From Terriglobia bacterium (lineage in GTDB: Bacteria; Acidobacteriota; Terriglobia; Bryobacterales; Bryobacteraceae): 41,825 nt of DNA. A program made the position numbers and the translations under genes. Under the pieces are notes generated by a model. The model was not told where the DNA came from and ran no database searches. It saw only the letters and a list, made by a program, of their open reading frames with translations. Location: positions 1 through 41,825 of the forward strand of contig JAIQFL010000061.1 in NCBI GenBank assembly GCA_020073365.1, given 5' to 3'. The first letter of the stretch is position 1. Each line of letters opens with the position of its first letter. Positions 1 to 8,010 of this stretch are shown here, piece by piece.

Positions 1-159
1 GAACAGGAAGGAGCGATTTGATCTTCGAAACCCGCCTGCCGGCGGACGAAGGGGAGGACTGGAATCAGGTTTTGCAGAATGCCCGAACTGGATCAAACTG
101 GCCTTGCCAAACAGCCAGCCGGTAAGGTAAAACAGGTCTGTCCAGGATGATGGTCCGTT
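1..159. other. Unassigned left edge
   Basis: No recognisable gene. Two short plus-strand frames are open from the window edge to stops near 116-128, so this may be the 3' tail of an element gene lying to the left, but neither translation was recognised. It directly precedes the IS-like direct repeats at 160-204. Confidence 0.3.
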
Positions 160-204
160 GGCCGGTTTTGAAGTGACCCTCTATGGCCGGTTTTGAAGTG
201 ACCC
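160..204. repeat. Two 20-bp direct repeats, IS terminal-type
   Basis: The 20-mer GGCCGGTTTTGAAGTGACCC occurs at 160-179 and again at 185-204 (period 25). Closely spaced copies of such a sequence are typical of the multiple terminal transposase-binding repeats of IS21-like elements; that family assignment is from memory of such ends, not a search. The repeat abuts the point where the methyltransferase reading frame loses its family-like sequence, so it probably marks an insertion or deletion junction. Confidence 0.55.
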
Positions 205-205
205 C

Positions 206-638
206 CGAGGGTAAAGTGGTAACAATCCTCTGACGCGTTAGCCAAGCGATTTGGCCATTTGCCCCGAATTGGATTCGTTTTCACCCAAGTAAATTTGTCA
301 ATCCAATACCATCTTTGGTTTATAAGAGCCTTAACTAGATCGTTAACATAGGTGTGTCTTTCGCCGTTTACCACGTGTTCTTTAATGATGAGAATGAATG
401 AACCGGTATCTTTTAAAACTCGATAAAATTCTGCGGCCCGTGGAATGAACCAATCCACAGACTCATCCGGGTCAATGCCGCCGTAGGTCTCTTTTCTCTG
501 GTTGCCGTAGGGAGGCGATGTGATGATGAGATCTACAGAACCATCGGGCACCTCCGGGAGTCGGTCAAGGCAGTCGCCGTGTAAGATGGCACTGGCGAGG
601 CGCGCGGACAGCGGGTTGATGTTGAGACAAGCGGCCAA
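206..638 (-). pseudogene. Truncated DNA (cytosine-N4/adenine-N6) methyltransferase
   Basis: Starts at an ATG at 638 and reads as a site-specific DNA methyltransferase: residues about 18-45 contain an HGDCL strand followed by the catalytic TSPPYGNQR motif (motif IV, SPPY as in N4-cytosine enzymes), then a helix-rich segment ending near YHFTL around position 208. From there the frame runs into the IS-like repeats and stops at 93 with unrelated residues. Beta-class enzymes place the target-recognition domain and the FxGxG SAM-binding motif after this point; both are missing, so the product should be inactive. No partner restriction gene is visible. The surrounding DNA is AT-rich compared with the rest of the window, which suggests horizontal acquisition followed by decay. 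Confidence 0.8.
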
Positions 639-952
639 GAGAATGTTCGCCTCTTTTCAAAGCTTACTCGGCGACCCGCAGAGAGTCAACACGTATATTT
701 CAGTGGCATTTAAGTTACTGCTAGGATTACCACTTACAGCAGAGTGGTTGACGCCACGCCGCGAGCGTTGTAAGATCAGGAGGGCCGGAAAAGGGCGTCT
801 TTTAAAAGGTATTTAAAAGGTATTTAGAAAAGTGAAGAACCGCTTTTTGGTGCTTCGCTAATAGGTTGTTTTTAAAAGGTATTTAAAAGTGAGATATGCT
901 CATTGCACTCGAAACGAGAACACAAGTAAATACCAACATAGGAGACAAAAGT
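639..952. other. AT-rich intergenic region with iterons
   Basis: This 314-base gap lies between the divergent methyltransferase remnant and the small gene starting at 953. No convincing ORF was seen. It holds the two iteron clusters at 801-833 and 871-892 and an AGGAGG-like string near 779 that is not followed by a start codon. It probably carries the promoter for the 953 gene. Confidence 0.5.
801..892. repeat. Five copies of an 11-bp iteron (TTTAAAAGGTA)
   Basis: TTTAAAAGGTA is repeated in tandem at 801-811 and 812-822 with a degenerate third copy at 823-833, and again at 871-881 with a degenerate copy at 882-892. The two clusters start exactly 70 bases apart and lie 60-150 bases upstream of the coupled genes at 953 and 1273. 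Phased 11-bp direct repeats fit a DNA-binding protein array (operator or replication iterons), but no cognate gene was recognised. Confidence 0.6.
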
Positions 953-1276
953 ATGAGCAATCGCTACAGTGAGGACGAAAGGTTGCGCATCGCCGAGGCC
1001 ACCCGGAAACGCTGGGCAGAGTTCCAGGCGGCGAAGAAAAAACAGGCAGATCAACAAGCGATCAAAGATCAAGCGATCAAAGATCAATACGACAAGATGA
1101 CGCTCGACGAACATATAACCATGAAGACAAAATTGGCAAAATTGGACATGGCGCAAAAAGCCAAACCACGAAAGGGTACGCTAGCGCGGTATTGTTTCGA
1201 TGCCTATGAAGCCGAAGCCACGCGTAAGCAAGAGGAATTCTATCTGAGCGTGATGGCGACGAAGGGTATTCAATGA
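953..1276 (+). CDS. Small charged hypothetical protein
   Basis: 107 residues, unrecognised. The ATG at 953 is preferred over the upstream one at 899 because AGGAGA lies at 940-945 with good spacing. The protein is highly charged and predicted mostly helical: an N-terminal segment rich in Arg/Glu/Ala (SEDERLRIAEATRKRW) reminiscent of short DNA-binding helices, then a duplicated AIKDQ motif encoded by a perfect 15-bp tandem repeat (1056-1070 and 1071-1085), and a C-terminal helix. Its stop overlaps the start of the next tiny ORF (ATGA at 1273-1276). It sits beside a decayed DNA methyltransferase, so it is probably part of the same accessory island; no function is assigned. Confidence 0.6.
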   Translation: MSNRYSEDERLRIAEATRKRWAEFQAAKKKQADQQAIKDQAIKDQYDKMTLDEHITMKTKLAKLDMAQKAKPRKGTLARYCFDAYEAEATRKQEEFYLSVMATKGIQ

Positions 1277-1425
1277 GCAAGAAAAAGGCAGTTCCAGGGA
1301 GAATGGGTTGTTACCATGAATCCATTGGGCTCAGCAGACACACAAAGAGCCACGAGGGTTTTCCGATCCCCGTGGCCCATTATTTTGAAGGTTCTACTGA
1401 CCGGCTGAAGCGGTACCAAAACTGA
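1273..1425 (+). CDS. Tiny ORF translationally coupled to the 953 gene
   Basis: A 50-codon frame starting MSKKKAVPGRMG and ending RLKRYQN before TGA at 1423. Its ATG overlaps the preceding stop as ATGA, the arrangement expected for translational coupling, which is the main support. Basic N-terminus, two His-rich stretches, one Cys, no recognised domain. The same frame continues after the stop into the glycosidase-like scrap. It could be a chance ORF. Confidence 0.4.
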   Translation: MSKKKAVPGRMGCYHESIGLSRHTKSHEGFPIPVAHYFEGSTDRLKRYQN

Positions 1426-1692
1426 AAGATAACCAAGAAGACCTTCTATGGCCGTGGCGACCACTACAACCACTCGGGTTACGCCGACCTCGTAATCAAC
1501 CCCCTGGTTCCCGCGGGGAAGTGGGACTGGTTTTGCCTCGACCACCTTCCGTATCACGGCCGCAATCTGACGATCGTTTGGGACAAGACCGGCAGCCGAT
1601 TCGCGAAGGGCAAGGGCCTGCATGTATTCGCGGACGGGAGAGAGATCGCGAGATCGGCGGAACTGACGCGGATCAGCGGGAAGATCGCGTGA
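1426..1692 (+). pseudogene. C-terminal scrap of a large glycosidase-like protein
   Basis: An open stretch of about 88 codons with no own start. The translation contains YADLVINPLVP, WFCLDHLPYHGRNLTIVWD and KGKGLHVFADGREIA, resembling the C-terminal beta-sandwich of large six-hairpin/GH65-like glycosidases found in Solibacter-type genomes (recognition by eye, no search). There is no upstream catalytic domain, and the frame follows a TGA at 1423. It is most likely the remnant of a deleted gene. 1693-1844 holds no gene. Confidence 0.35.
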
Positions 1693-1790
1693 AGGCGACA
1701 GTCGACGAAAAACGATCGTCTGTCCCACCATGCACCAAGCCATCGCGGTGCGGAAGTAGAAGTGTGTGGGTTAACAACTGCTATTTCCCG

Positions 1791-1816
1791 GGCGGCGCGG
1801 AATAAACTGCGCCGCC
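1791..1816 (+). other. GC-rich hairpin before the phosphoesterase gene
   Basis: GGCGGCGC (1791-1798) pairs perfectly with GCGCCGCC (1809-1816) around a 10-base loop, 29 bases upstream of the start at 1845. No T-tract follows, so it is more likely a leader structure or repeat than an intrinsic terminator. Confidence 0.4.
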
Positions 1817-1844
1817 GGCGGGTACTCGTCCATGGAAACTCACC

Positions 1845-3047
1845 ATGGCAAGAACGATCAAAGAAAATATCGAGAAAGACGGCATTGACCGCCGCGGATT
1901 CCTGGAATGCATGGCCTGGGCCGGTACAGGCCTGGTCTGGAGTCTTACAGGCGGCGTGGCAAGCAGCCAGACCATGAACCACGGCGACCATGCCAAGGCC
2001 GATCTGAGCTTCGTTCAGATCAGCGACAGCCACATCGGCTTCAACAAGGAGGCCAATCCCGACGTCAAAGTCACGTTGGCAGCGGCCGTGGCCAAAATCA
2101 ATGCGATGCCCGAGCCGCCGGCATTTCTCATTCATACCGGAGACATCACCCACCTTTCCAAGCCCGAGGAGTTCGACACCGCGAGCTCGGTCCTCGACAC
2201 TGTCAAGACCGGCGCCCGCTTCTTCGTGCCCGGCGAGCACGACGTACTCGTCGATAACGGCAAGCCCTACCTGGAACGTTACGGCAAAAACACCACGGGC
2301 GATGGCTGGCTCAGCTTCGATCAAAAGGGCGTGCACTTTATCGGGCTGGTCAACGTGATGAGCGTCAAGCCCGGCGGGCTGGGGGCGCTCGGAAAGGAGC
2401 AGCTCGAGTGGCTCAAAAAGGACCTCAAGCGAAAGTCCGCGAGCACGCCCATCGTAGTCTTCGCCCATGTGCCGCTCTGGACCGTGTATCCGGAATGGGG
2501 CTGGGGCACGGACGATGGCGCGCAGGCCCTCTCGTACCTGCGCCGCTTCGGCTCCGTGACGGTGCTGAACGGCCACATTCACCAGAACATGCAAAAGGTG
2601 GAGGGACACATGACGTTCCACACCGCCTGCTCCACGGCGTTCCCTCAGCCGAAGCCGGGCAGCGCCCCTTCGCCTGGTCCCATGAAAGTGCCGGCGGAAC
2701 AACTGCGCAGCATGCTCGGGTTGACATCGGTTCGCTACGTGGCCGGCAAACACTCGCTGGCGGTGGTGGATTCGACGCTGGAATCCTCGGCCACCGCCTC
2801 GGCGGACCTGGTCAAAATCGACAACTTCAGTTTCAGTCCCTCGCCGAATTCGGTGAAGGCCGGGACGAAGGTCACGTGGATCAACCATGACGACATTCCG
2901 CACAACGTGGTGTCCACGGACAAGAGCTTCGTTTCCCCGGTGCTCGACACCGATGAGAAGTTCTCGCACCAGTTCGACACGCCCGGCGAGTACAACTACT
3001 ACTGCTCCTTGCATCCTCGGATGACCGGCAAACTGGTGGTGATGTAA
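1845..3047 (+). CDS. Tat-exported metallophosphoesterase fused to a cupredoxin
   Basis: 400 residues. A twin-arginine signal (DRRGFLECMAWAG, Arg16-Arg17) directs folded export. Residues 52-300 form a calcineurin-type metallophosphoesterase: D61-S-H63, G99-D100, G130-E-H132-D133 (family norm GNHD), H208 and G243-H-I-H246 supply the two-metal site. Residues 321-400 form a plastocyanin-like cupredoxin with a complete type-1 copper set H353, C387, H390 and M393 in the usual CxxHxxM spacing. Each domain is well known; the fusion implies a periplasmic enzyme that binds copper or exchanges electrons. Substrate unknown. It is followed after 54 bases by an APC permease on the same strand, possibly co-transcribed. 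Confidence 0.9.
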   Translation: MARTIKENIEKDGIDRRGFLECMAWAGTGLVWSLTGGVASSQTMNHGDHAKADLSFVQISDSHIGFNKEANPDVKVTLAAAVAKINAMPEPPAFLIHTGDITHLSKPEEFDTASSVLDTVKTGARFFVPGEHDVLVDNGKPYLERYGKNTTGDGWLSFDQKGVHFIGLVNVMSVKPGGLGALGKEQLEWLKKDLKRKSASTPIVVFAHVPLWTVYPEWGWGTDDGAQALSYLRRFGSVTVLNGHIHQNMQKVEGHMTFHTACSTAFPQPKPGSAPSPGPMKVPAEQLRSMLGLTSVRYVAGKHSLAVVDSTLESSATASADLVKIDNFSFSPSPNSVKAGTKVTWINHDDIPHNVVSTDKSFVSPVLDTDEKFSHQFDTPGEYNYYCSLHPRMTGKLVVM

Positions 3048-3101
3048 GACAGGCATGTCGGCAGTGGGCGTTCGGTGAACTAGAATAGCTCTAGGTCTCG
3101 A

Positions 3102-4490
3102 ATGCCCAAACTTCAAATGCAGGGCCCCAAGCCGGGGTTGCTTCGCCAACTCGGCTTCTTCAGCGCCACCGCCCTCGTGATCTCCAATATGGTGGGCATG
3201 GGGATCTTCGGCACCACCGGTTTTATGGCGGGCGACCTGGGAAGCGCCAGACTCATTTTGGCGTGCTGGGGCGTGGGGGCGCTGGTGGCCTTTGCGGGAG
3301 CGCTGAGCTATTCGGAGCTGGGGATCAACTTTCCCAGCTCCGGCGGAGAGTATGTCTACCTGACCCACGCTTTCGGACCGGAGTGGGGTTTCATGACGGG
3401 ATGGGTCTCGTTCTTCGCGGGCTTTTCGGCGCCGATTGCCGCCGCAGCGCTGGCCTTCTCGGACTATCTGGGATACTTCTATCCCAGCCTGAAACAGGCC
3501 AATGCCACGGTCATCGGCTCGGGAGCGTTTGCCCTGCGGCTGGGCGCCGGGCAACTGGTGGCATCCGCGCTGATCCTGGCTTTCACCATTCTGAATTGTT
3601 TTGGTGTGGGCCGCACGGCGAAGGTGCAGAACGTACTCACTTCCACGAAAATGATCGTGATCGTGGGCTTCGTGCTGCTCGCGTTCGCGATGGGCCACGG
3701 CAGTTGGAGCCACTTCTCCGAACCGGCCGTCCGCACGTCTTCGGTGGCGCTGCCGACACAGTTTCTGGTCAGCCTGCTGTGGGTGATGGTGGGGTACAGC
3801 GGCTGGAACGCCGCGACGTACGTAGCGGAAGAAGTGCGCCGTCCTGAGCGCACCCTGCCTCTGGCGTTGGGTGTGGGAACGGCGATCGTCGCGGCGCTGT
3901 TCCTGGCGCTGAACGTGGTATTCATCTACGCCGTGCGGCTCGAGAACATGAAGGGCGAAATCGCTATCGGCTCGCTTTCCGCCTTGCACCTCTTCGGACC
4001 CAGCGTGGCGGGCGTGTTTTCCGCGCTGATGGCCATCTGCATCGTTTCCACCGTCAACGCCGAAGTGACCGTGGGCCCGCGGGTGTACTACGCGATGGCC
4101 AAGAACCGCGCTTTCTTCAGCGCCGCCGCAACCGTGCATCCGCGGTGGCACACGCCGGTGGTGGCGATTTTGAGCCAGGGATTGTGCGCCATGTTCATGA
4201 CGCTCTCGAAGTTTCGCGATCTGCTGACGTATATCGGCATGAGCCTGACGCTGTTCACGGTGCTTTCGGTGGTGGCGCTGTTTGTGTTTCGCCGCAAGCG
4301 GCCGGGATGGCAGCGGCTGCGAGCGGTCCAGTTCGCCTATCCCCTGATTCCGGCGTCGTATGTTCTGGTGGGGACCTGCATGATGGTCTACGGAGTGATC
4401 CAGCAGCCGGTGGCTTCGTTGACGGCGCTGGGCACGGTGGGAGCGGGGGCGCTGGTGTACCGGTTTGGAATACGGGCTCCGCGGGGCTGA
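3102..4490 (+). CDS. APC-superfamily amino acid permease
   Basis: 462 residues with about 12 hydrophobic segments, the usual length for the family. The first helix has the substrate-binding GxGIF signature (VGMGIFGTTG, about residues 31-40), and GALSYSELG, SSGGEYVYL and the broken sixth helix are also typical of basic APC transporters such as LAT/SteT-like exchangers. It should import or exchange amino acids across the inner membrane; substrate cannot be predicted. The ATG at 3102 has only a weak ribosome site. The gene ends 8 bases before the 3' end of a convergent broken gene. Confidence 0.9.
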   Translation: MPKLQMQGPKPGLLRQLGFFSATALVISNMVGMGIFGTTGFMAGDLGSARLILACWGVGALVAFAGALSYSELGINFPSSGGEYVYLTHAFGPEWGFMTGWVSFFAGFSAPIAAAALAFSDYLGYFYPSLKQANATVIGSGAFALRLGAGQLVASALILAFTILNCFGVGRTAKVQNVLTSTKMIVIVGFVLLAFAMGHGSWSHFSEPAVRTSSVALPTQFLVSLLWVMVGYSGWNAATYVAEEVRRPERTLPLALGVGTAIVAALFLALNVVFIYAVRLENMKGEIAIGSLSALHLFGPSVAGVFSALMAICIVSTVNAEVTVGPRVYYAMAKNRAFFSAAATVHPRWHTPVVAILSQGLCAMFMTLSKFRDLLTYIGMSLTLFTVLSVVALFVFRRKRPGWQRLRAVQFAYPLIPASYVLVGTCMMVYGVIQQPVASLTALGTVGAGALVYRFGIRAPRG

Positions 4491-4498
4491 ACGGTGGC

Positions 4499-5845
4499 CT
4501 ATTGCGCCGGCGCAGCGCCCGTCAGCCAGTGCGACTCATAGCCCCGCGGCACCACATAGCGGGATGCTGGTGAGGGAAAAACCAGAGTTCGGCCGGCGGA
4601 GAAATCCGCACCTGGCGGTATCCGAGGAGCCACCGCTGGACCCGCCGCCCTCTCTCGTGCGAGATCGGCGGCGCTGATCGAAAAACTAGCCAGCGGCCCG
4701 GATTTCGGGTCCACCACCGCGGAGAACCGGGTAGTCGTGCCATTGGACTCCAGGGTTTCGAACAGAATCGCCACCATGAAATAGGGCCGCGGCACCAGTT
4801 GCTGCGCCAGGCGGGTGATACGGCCCTTCGCCATCGCTCAGGCGGGCACCAGGATCCGCTTCGAGCGAGGATCAATCACGTCTTTGCGAACCTTGGCCAC
4901 AACCGGATCGCCGGCAGCCGCGGTCTCCGAGTCGATCTCCTTTTCGAAAGCCAGCAAGATCCGAAGCCCGCGCGGCAGGCCGCCGGTTGGAAGGTCCGCG
5001 ACCGGCGGTGAGGTTGGCGCGACGGGTTCCGTTTCGTCGAAGTGCACGACCGATTCTCCGCGATACTCGCGACAGGCCGAATAGGCGCTCACATTCTCGG
5101 ACTCCAGGCCTATGCTGACGGATCGCATGCGGCTCTCGTTCGGCAGCAGGTACACTCCGGCTCCAATCCGGGCACGCTCGAAAACCACTGTGGTAGTGGC
5201 TTCGCAGATGCCAAGTTCTTCCGCCAGTTTGCTGGCGTGGACGCGGAGCCGCCGGAGATCGGCCGATTCCGGATCGAGCCAGAACGTGCCGTCGTACGGG
5301 ATCGTCCGCCGTTCGTTTCCGGCCTGAAGCTCGTAGTGGCTGAGCTCGAGAGGGACGCGGAACTGGTAGGCCAGCAGGCTCTGCCGATCCACGGTCTCTT
5401 CGCCTTGATAGGCGAACTGGATTCCAGGATTGGCGAAGATCGAGATGAGAAACGGGCCGAAGGAGCCGGTTCCGATCGGGCCTCCCCCGATCAGTTCCAG
5501 GATTTGTTTCGATTCGAAGCGCCCGGCGCCCGCCCAGGAATAGATTTCGTGGCCATTGGCGACGGCCACGTCGAGCCGCAGCCGGTCGGTGAGTTGGAGA
5601 GACGCCTGGCCGGCATCGTGGGCCTTGAGGGCGTCCTGGCAACTGGGCCGCGATGGCGGGGGCCACTGCTGCAGGCGCCGCTGCTCGAAGTAGCGGCGGT
5701 CGATGGTTTCGACGCAGGTGTATCTGGGCAGGTGTTCCACGGTATCGAGGAGCTTCGCGCGGGCGAGTCCCAGCACCTCTACCGGATCGCGCGAGGGCTG
5801 CGCGTACAGCGCCAAGGCTCCCAGGAGCAGGGCACCGATCCGCAT
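4499..5845 (-). pseudogene. Acidobacteria-type secreted protein interrupted by TGA
   Basis: From an ATG at 5845 the frame encodes a signal peptide (MRIGALLLGALALYAQ) and a protein of the family that begins VEVLGLARAKLLDTVEHLPRYTCVETI, widespread in Solibacter-like genomes and of unknown function. The frame reaches TGA at 4838-4840, then continues in the same frame without shift for another 112 codons (AMAKGRITRLAQQLVPRPY...) to 4499. The sequence before and after the stop reads as one beta-rich domain (RILVPA-stop-AMAKGRI, where the family usually has Gly). A single-base nonsense change (for example GGA to TGA) is the simplest explanation. Genuine genes here use TGA as stop, so recoding is unlikely. 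A 335-residue truncated product may still be made. Confidence 0.8.
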
Positions 5846-5920
5846 ACCCGGAGGGTAGCACAGGCTTGCGGTGGGGCTCCAATTTGCATTTGCGGTTCAA
5901 AGGTGATGTGATGCGAGACT

Positions 5921-7231
5921 ATGGCCTCCCAGGTCCACCACCCAGGAATCGTCGAGCTTCCCACGCGAGTCCGATACTGGGTAATCGTCTTCGCGGTGGC
6001 GCTCGCCGTGGTCACCTACATCGATCGTGTCTGTATCTCCTGGGCCAAGCCTTTCATGCAGCACGACCTGGGGATCACCGATGTGCAGATGGGATGGGCC
6101 TTTTCGGCATTCGGGTGGGCCTACGCGCTTTTCGAGGTACCAGGCGGCTTCCTGGGGGACTGGATCGGCCCGCGCAAGGTCCTGATGCGCATCGTGCTGT
6201 GGTGGTCCTTTTTCACGGCGGCGACCGGCTGGGCGTGGAATGCTACCTCGCTCACGGTAACGCGCTTCCTGTTCGGCGCCGGAGAGGCTGGCTGCTTTCC
6301 GAACCTCACGAAGGCCTTCACCACCTGGCTGCCGGAGGAAGAGAGGGTGCGCGCGCAGGGCATCATGTGGCTGAGCGCGCGGTGGGGCGGCGCATTTACT
6401 CCGATGCTGGTGGTGCCGGTGATCGCGTATGTGGGCTGGCGGCACTCGTTCGAACTCTTCGGCTGCCTGGGCGTGCTGTGGGCCGTGGTGTTCTACCTGT
6501 GGTACCGCGACGATCCGTTACAGAACCCGCAACTCAATCGGGTGGAGCGCGACCTGTTGCGAGAGAGCGCCAAAATGGCGGGCGGGCATCCGGACGTGCC
6601 TTGGGGATTATTTCTGCGCTCACGGCAGGTTTGGATGCTCTGCTGGCAGTATTTCTGTCTCTCTTACGGCTGGTATTTTTACATCACCTGGCTGCCCAGC
6701 TACATGCGAGAAGGCCGGCATATGGAGATTGCATCGAGCAAATGGCTGGGAATATTGCCGTTGTTCATGGGCGGGCTGGGCAACCCCGCGGGAGTCGTGG
6801 TGACCGGCTGGCTGACGCGAGTCACGCACGACCTCGGGAAGACGCGGCGCATCATCGCGTGCTTCGGATTCACCGGCGCCAGTGGATTCCTGGTCTACTC
6901 GACTACGGTGCACGATCCGCTGTTCGCCATGCTGGCGATCGGGCTGGCCAGCTTCTGCAACGACCTGGTCATGCCCGGAGCGTGGGCGGCGGCTATGGAT
7001 GTCGGCGGAAAGCATGCGGGCACGCTTTCCGGCGCCATGAACATGTGGGGCAACATTGGCGGCGCCATTTGTCCCATGGTGATCGGCTATGTCTTGACGT
7101 GGACCAATCACAACTGGAACCTGACGTTTTATCTCTCGGCCGCGATCTACCTGCTGGGGATCGTGTGCTGGCTGCTTTTGGATCCGGTGACGCCGCTGGA
7201 AAAAGACGAGGCAGTGCCGGTGGCGGTTTGA
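5921..7231 (+). CDS. MFS transporter, anion:cation symporter (ACS) type
   Basis: 436 residues with 12 predicted membrane helices. Motif A follows helix 2 (GDWIGPRKVLMR, about 79-90). The segment GAGEAGCFPNLTKAFTTWLP, and RWGGAF after it, are characteristic of the ACS family that takes up organic anions such as hexuronates, glucarate or galactonate. The neighbourhood has a ManD/RspA-like acid sugar dehydratase homologue about 7 kb away, which fits but does not prove an acid-sugar substrate. An upstream ATG at 5911 is out of frame; the start at 5921 gives the usual short cytoplasmic N-terminus. Confidence 0.88.
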   Translation: MASQVHHPGIVELPTRVRYWVIVFAVALAVVTYIDRVCISWAKPFMQHDLGITDVQMGWAFSAFGWAYALFEVPGGFLGDWIGPRKVLMRIVLWWSFFTAATGWAWNATSLTVTRFLFGAGEAGCFPNLTKAFTTWLPEEERVRAQGIMWLSARWGGAFTPMLVVPVIAYVGWRHSFELFGCLGVLWAVVFYLWYRDDPLQNPQLNRVERDLLRESAKMAGGHPDVPWGLFLRSRQVWMLCWQYFCLSYGWYFYITWLPSYMREGRHMEIASSKWLGILPLFMGGLGNPAGVVVTGWLTRVTHDLGKTRRIIACFGFTGASGFLVYSTTVHDPLFAMLAIGLASFCNDLVMPGAWAAAMDVGGKHAGTLSGAMNMWGNIGGAICPMVIGYVLTWTNHNWNLTFYLSAAIYLLGIVCWLLLDPVTPLEKDEAVPVAV

Positions 7232-7248
7232 AGGTTCGCGTGGATCAG

Positions 7249-7470
7249 CTACTTGCTGAAGGCTCGGTCGAGTTTGTCGAGCAAGGCCAGGCCTTTTTGT
7301 TTTGAGCCTCGTTTGGCTGCCGCTCTGAACCTGGTTTCGGTATCATGTTGCGCCAGCGCAAGGGTCGCAAGTTCATCGATCAGGCGGTTGAGGCTCACGC
7401 CCCTGGCTTTCGCGAGGCTGCGCAAACGAGCATGTTTGGTCACAGGGATCCGAATCGTCAGTGTGCTCAT
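7249..7470 (-). CDS. RHH-type antitoxin of a PIN toxin pair
   Basis: 73 residues. The N-terminus (MSTLTIRIPVTKHARLRSLAKARGVSLNRLIDEL) fits a ribbon-helix-helix DNA-binding fold: a short beta strand followed by two helices. The Lys/Arg-rich C-terminus would wrap the toxin. Its ATG overlaps the TGA of the PIN toxin gene by 4 bases (7467-7470), so the toxin is encoded first, the reverse of the usual order. The protein is expected to neutralise the nuclease and repress the shared promoter upstream of 7901. Confidence 0.8.
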   Translation of the reverse strand: MSTLTIRIPVTKHARLRSLAKARGVSLNRLIDELATLALAQHDTETRFRAAAKRGSKQKGLALLDKLDRAFSK

Positions 7471-7901
7471 GCCAACTCCTTTACAAACTCCTTAGGAGCC
7501 GAAACGCGGACATCCGGGAATCGAAGATCGGATAACCGGAAATCCGCGAGATTGTTAGTTACGATCACTTGGGCACCTCCAGCGACGGCCAGTTCCACAA
7601 GGTGATTGTCGCCCTCATCGCGCAGGTTGGGCCGCCAAAGATAGTATACGTGTACCCATTCGCAGACACTCAAGAATGCTTCGAACAATTGCCGCCGTTC
7701 GGCGTGCGCCAAGGGAGACTTCCGGAAGATCGCTTCTCGCGCCAGGACATCCTCGTACTCCAGGAAGAGAGCTTCGCCAACGATAGGCTTCAATCGCTCT
7801 TCAAGACAGGCCCGGAGAACGTGACGATTGCTCCCCTCTTTTCTCAGCATGGCGCCGACAAGGACATTCGTATCGACAACGATTCTCGGCGCTTTCACCA
7901 A
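7467..7901 (-). CDS. PIN-domain toxin (ribonuclease)
   Basis: 144 residues, the usual size of the stand-alone PIN family annotated as putative toxin component (COG1569-like). Acidic active-site residues are visible: D10 in VVDTNVLVGAML, E48/E50 in FLEYED, D98 in DEGDNHLVELA, and D120 in NNLADF. PIN toxins cleave RNA, often tRNA or mRNA, in a metal-dependent way. The gene is the first of a two-gene unit with the RHH antitoxin, overlapping by 4 bases. It appears intact. Confidence 0.87.
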   Translation of the reverse strand: MVKAPRIVVDTNVLVGAMLRKEGSNRHVLRACLEERLKPIVGEALFLEYEDVLAREAIFRKSPLAHAERRQLFEAFLSVCEWVHVYYLWRPNLRDEGDNHLVELAVAGGAQVIVTNNLADFRLSDLRFPDVRVSAPKEFVKELA

Positions 7902-8010
7902 GTTTCATGATAGCACGGGCGCTATCACGCTGGGACGGCATGGGCAAGCGAATGGGGATACCAGGTCACTCGAGGAAGCCGCCCGAGAAGGCTGCAGCAG
8001 GCACGATTGC

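Noticed and set aside
1791..1816. Intrinsic terminator
   Set aside because: Strong stem but no T-tract and located just upstream of a gene on the same strand.
1554..4151. Very long minus-strand open frame (865 codons)
   Set aside because: It is antisense to the phosphoesterase and APC permease genes, rich in Arg/His and without any domain; a GC-rich shadow frame.
5653..7305. 550-codon plus-strand frame overlapping the MFS gene
   Set aside because: Antisense to the secreted protein and out of frame with the MFS gene; Arg/Gly-rich shadow with no domain.
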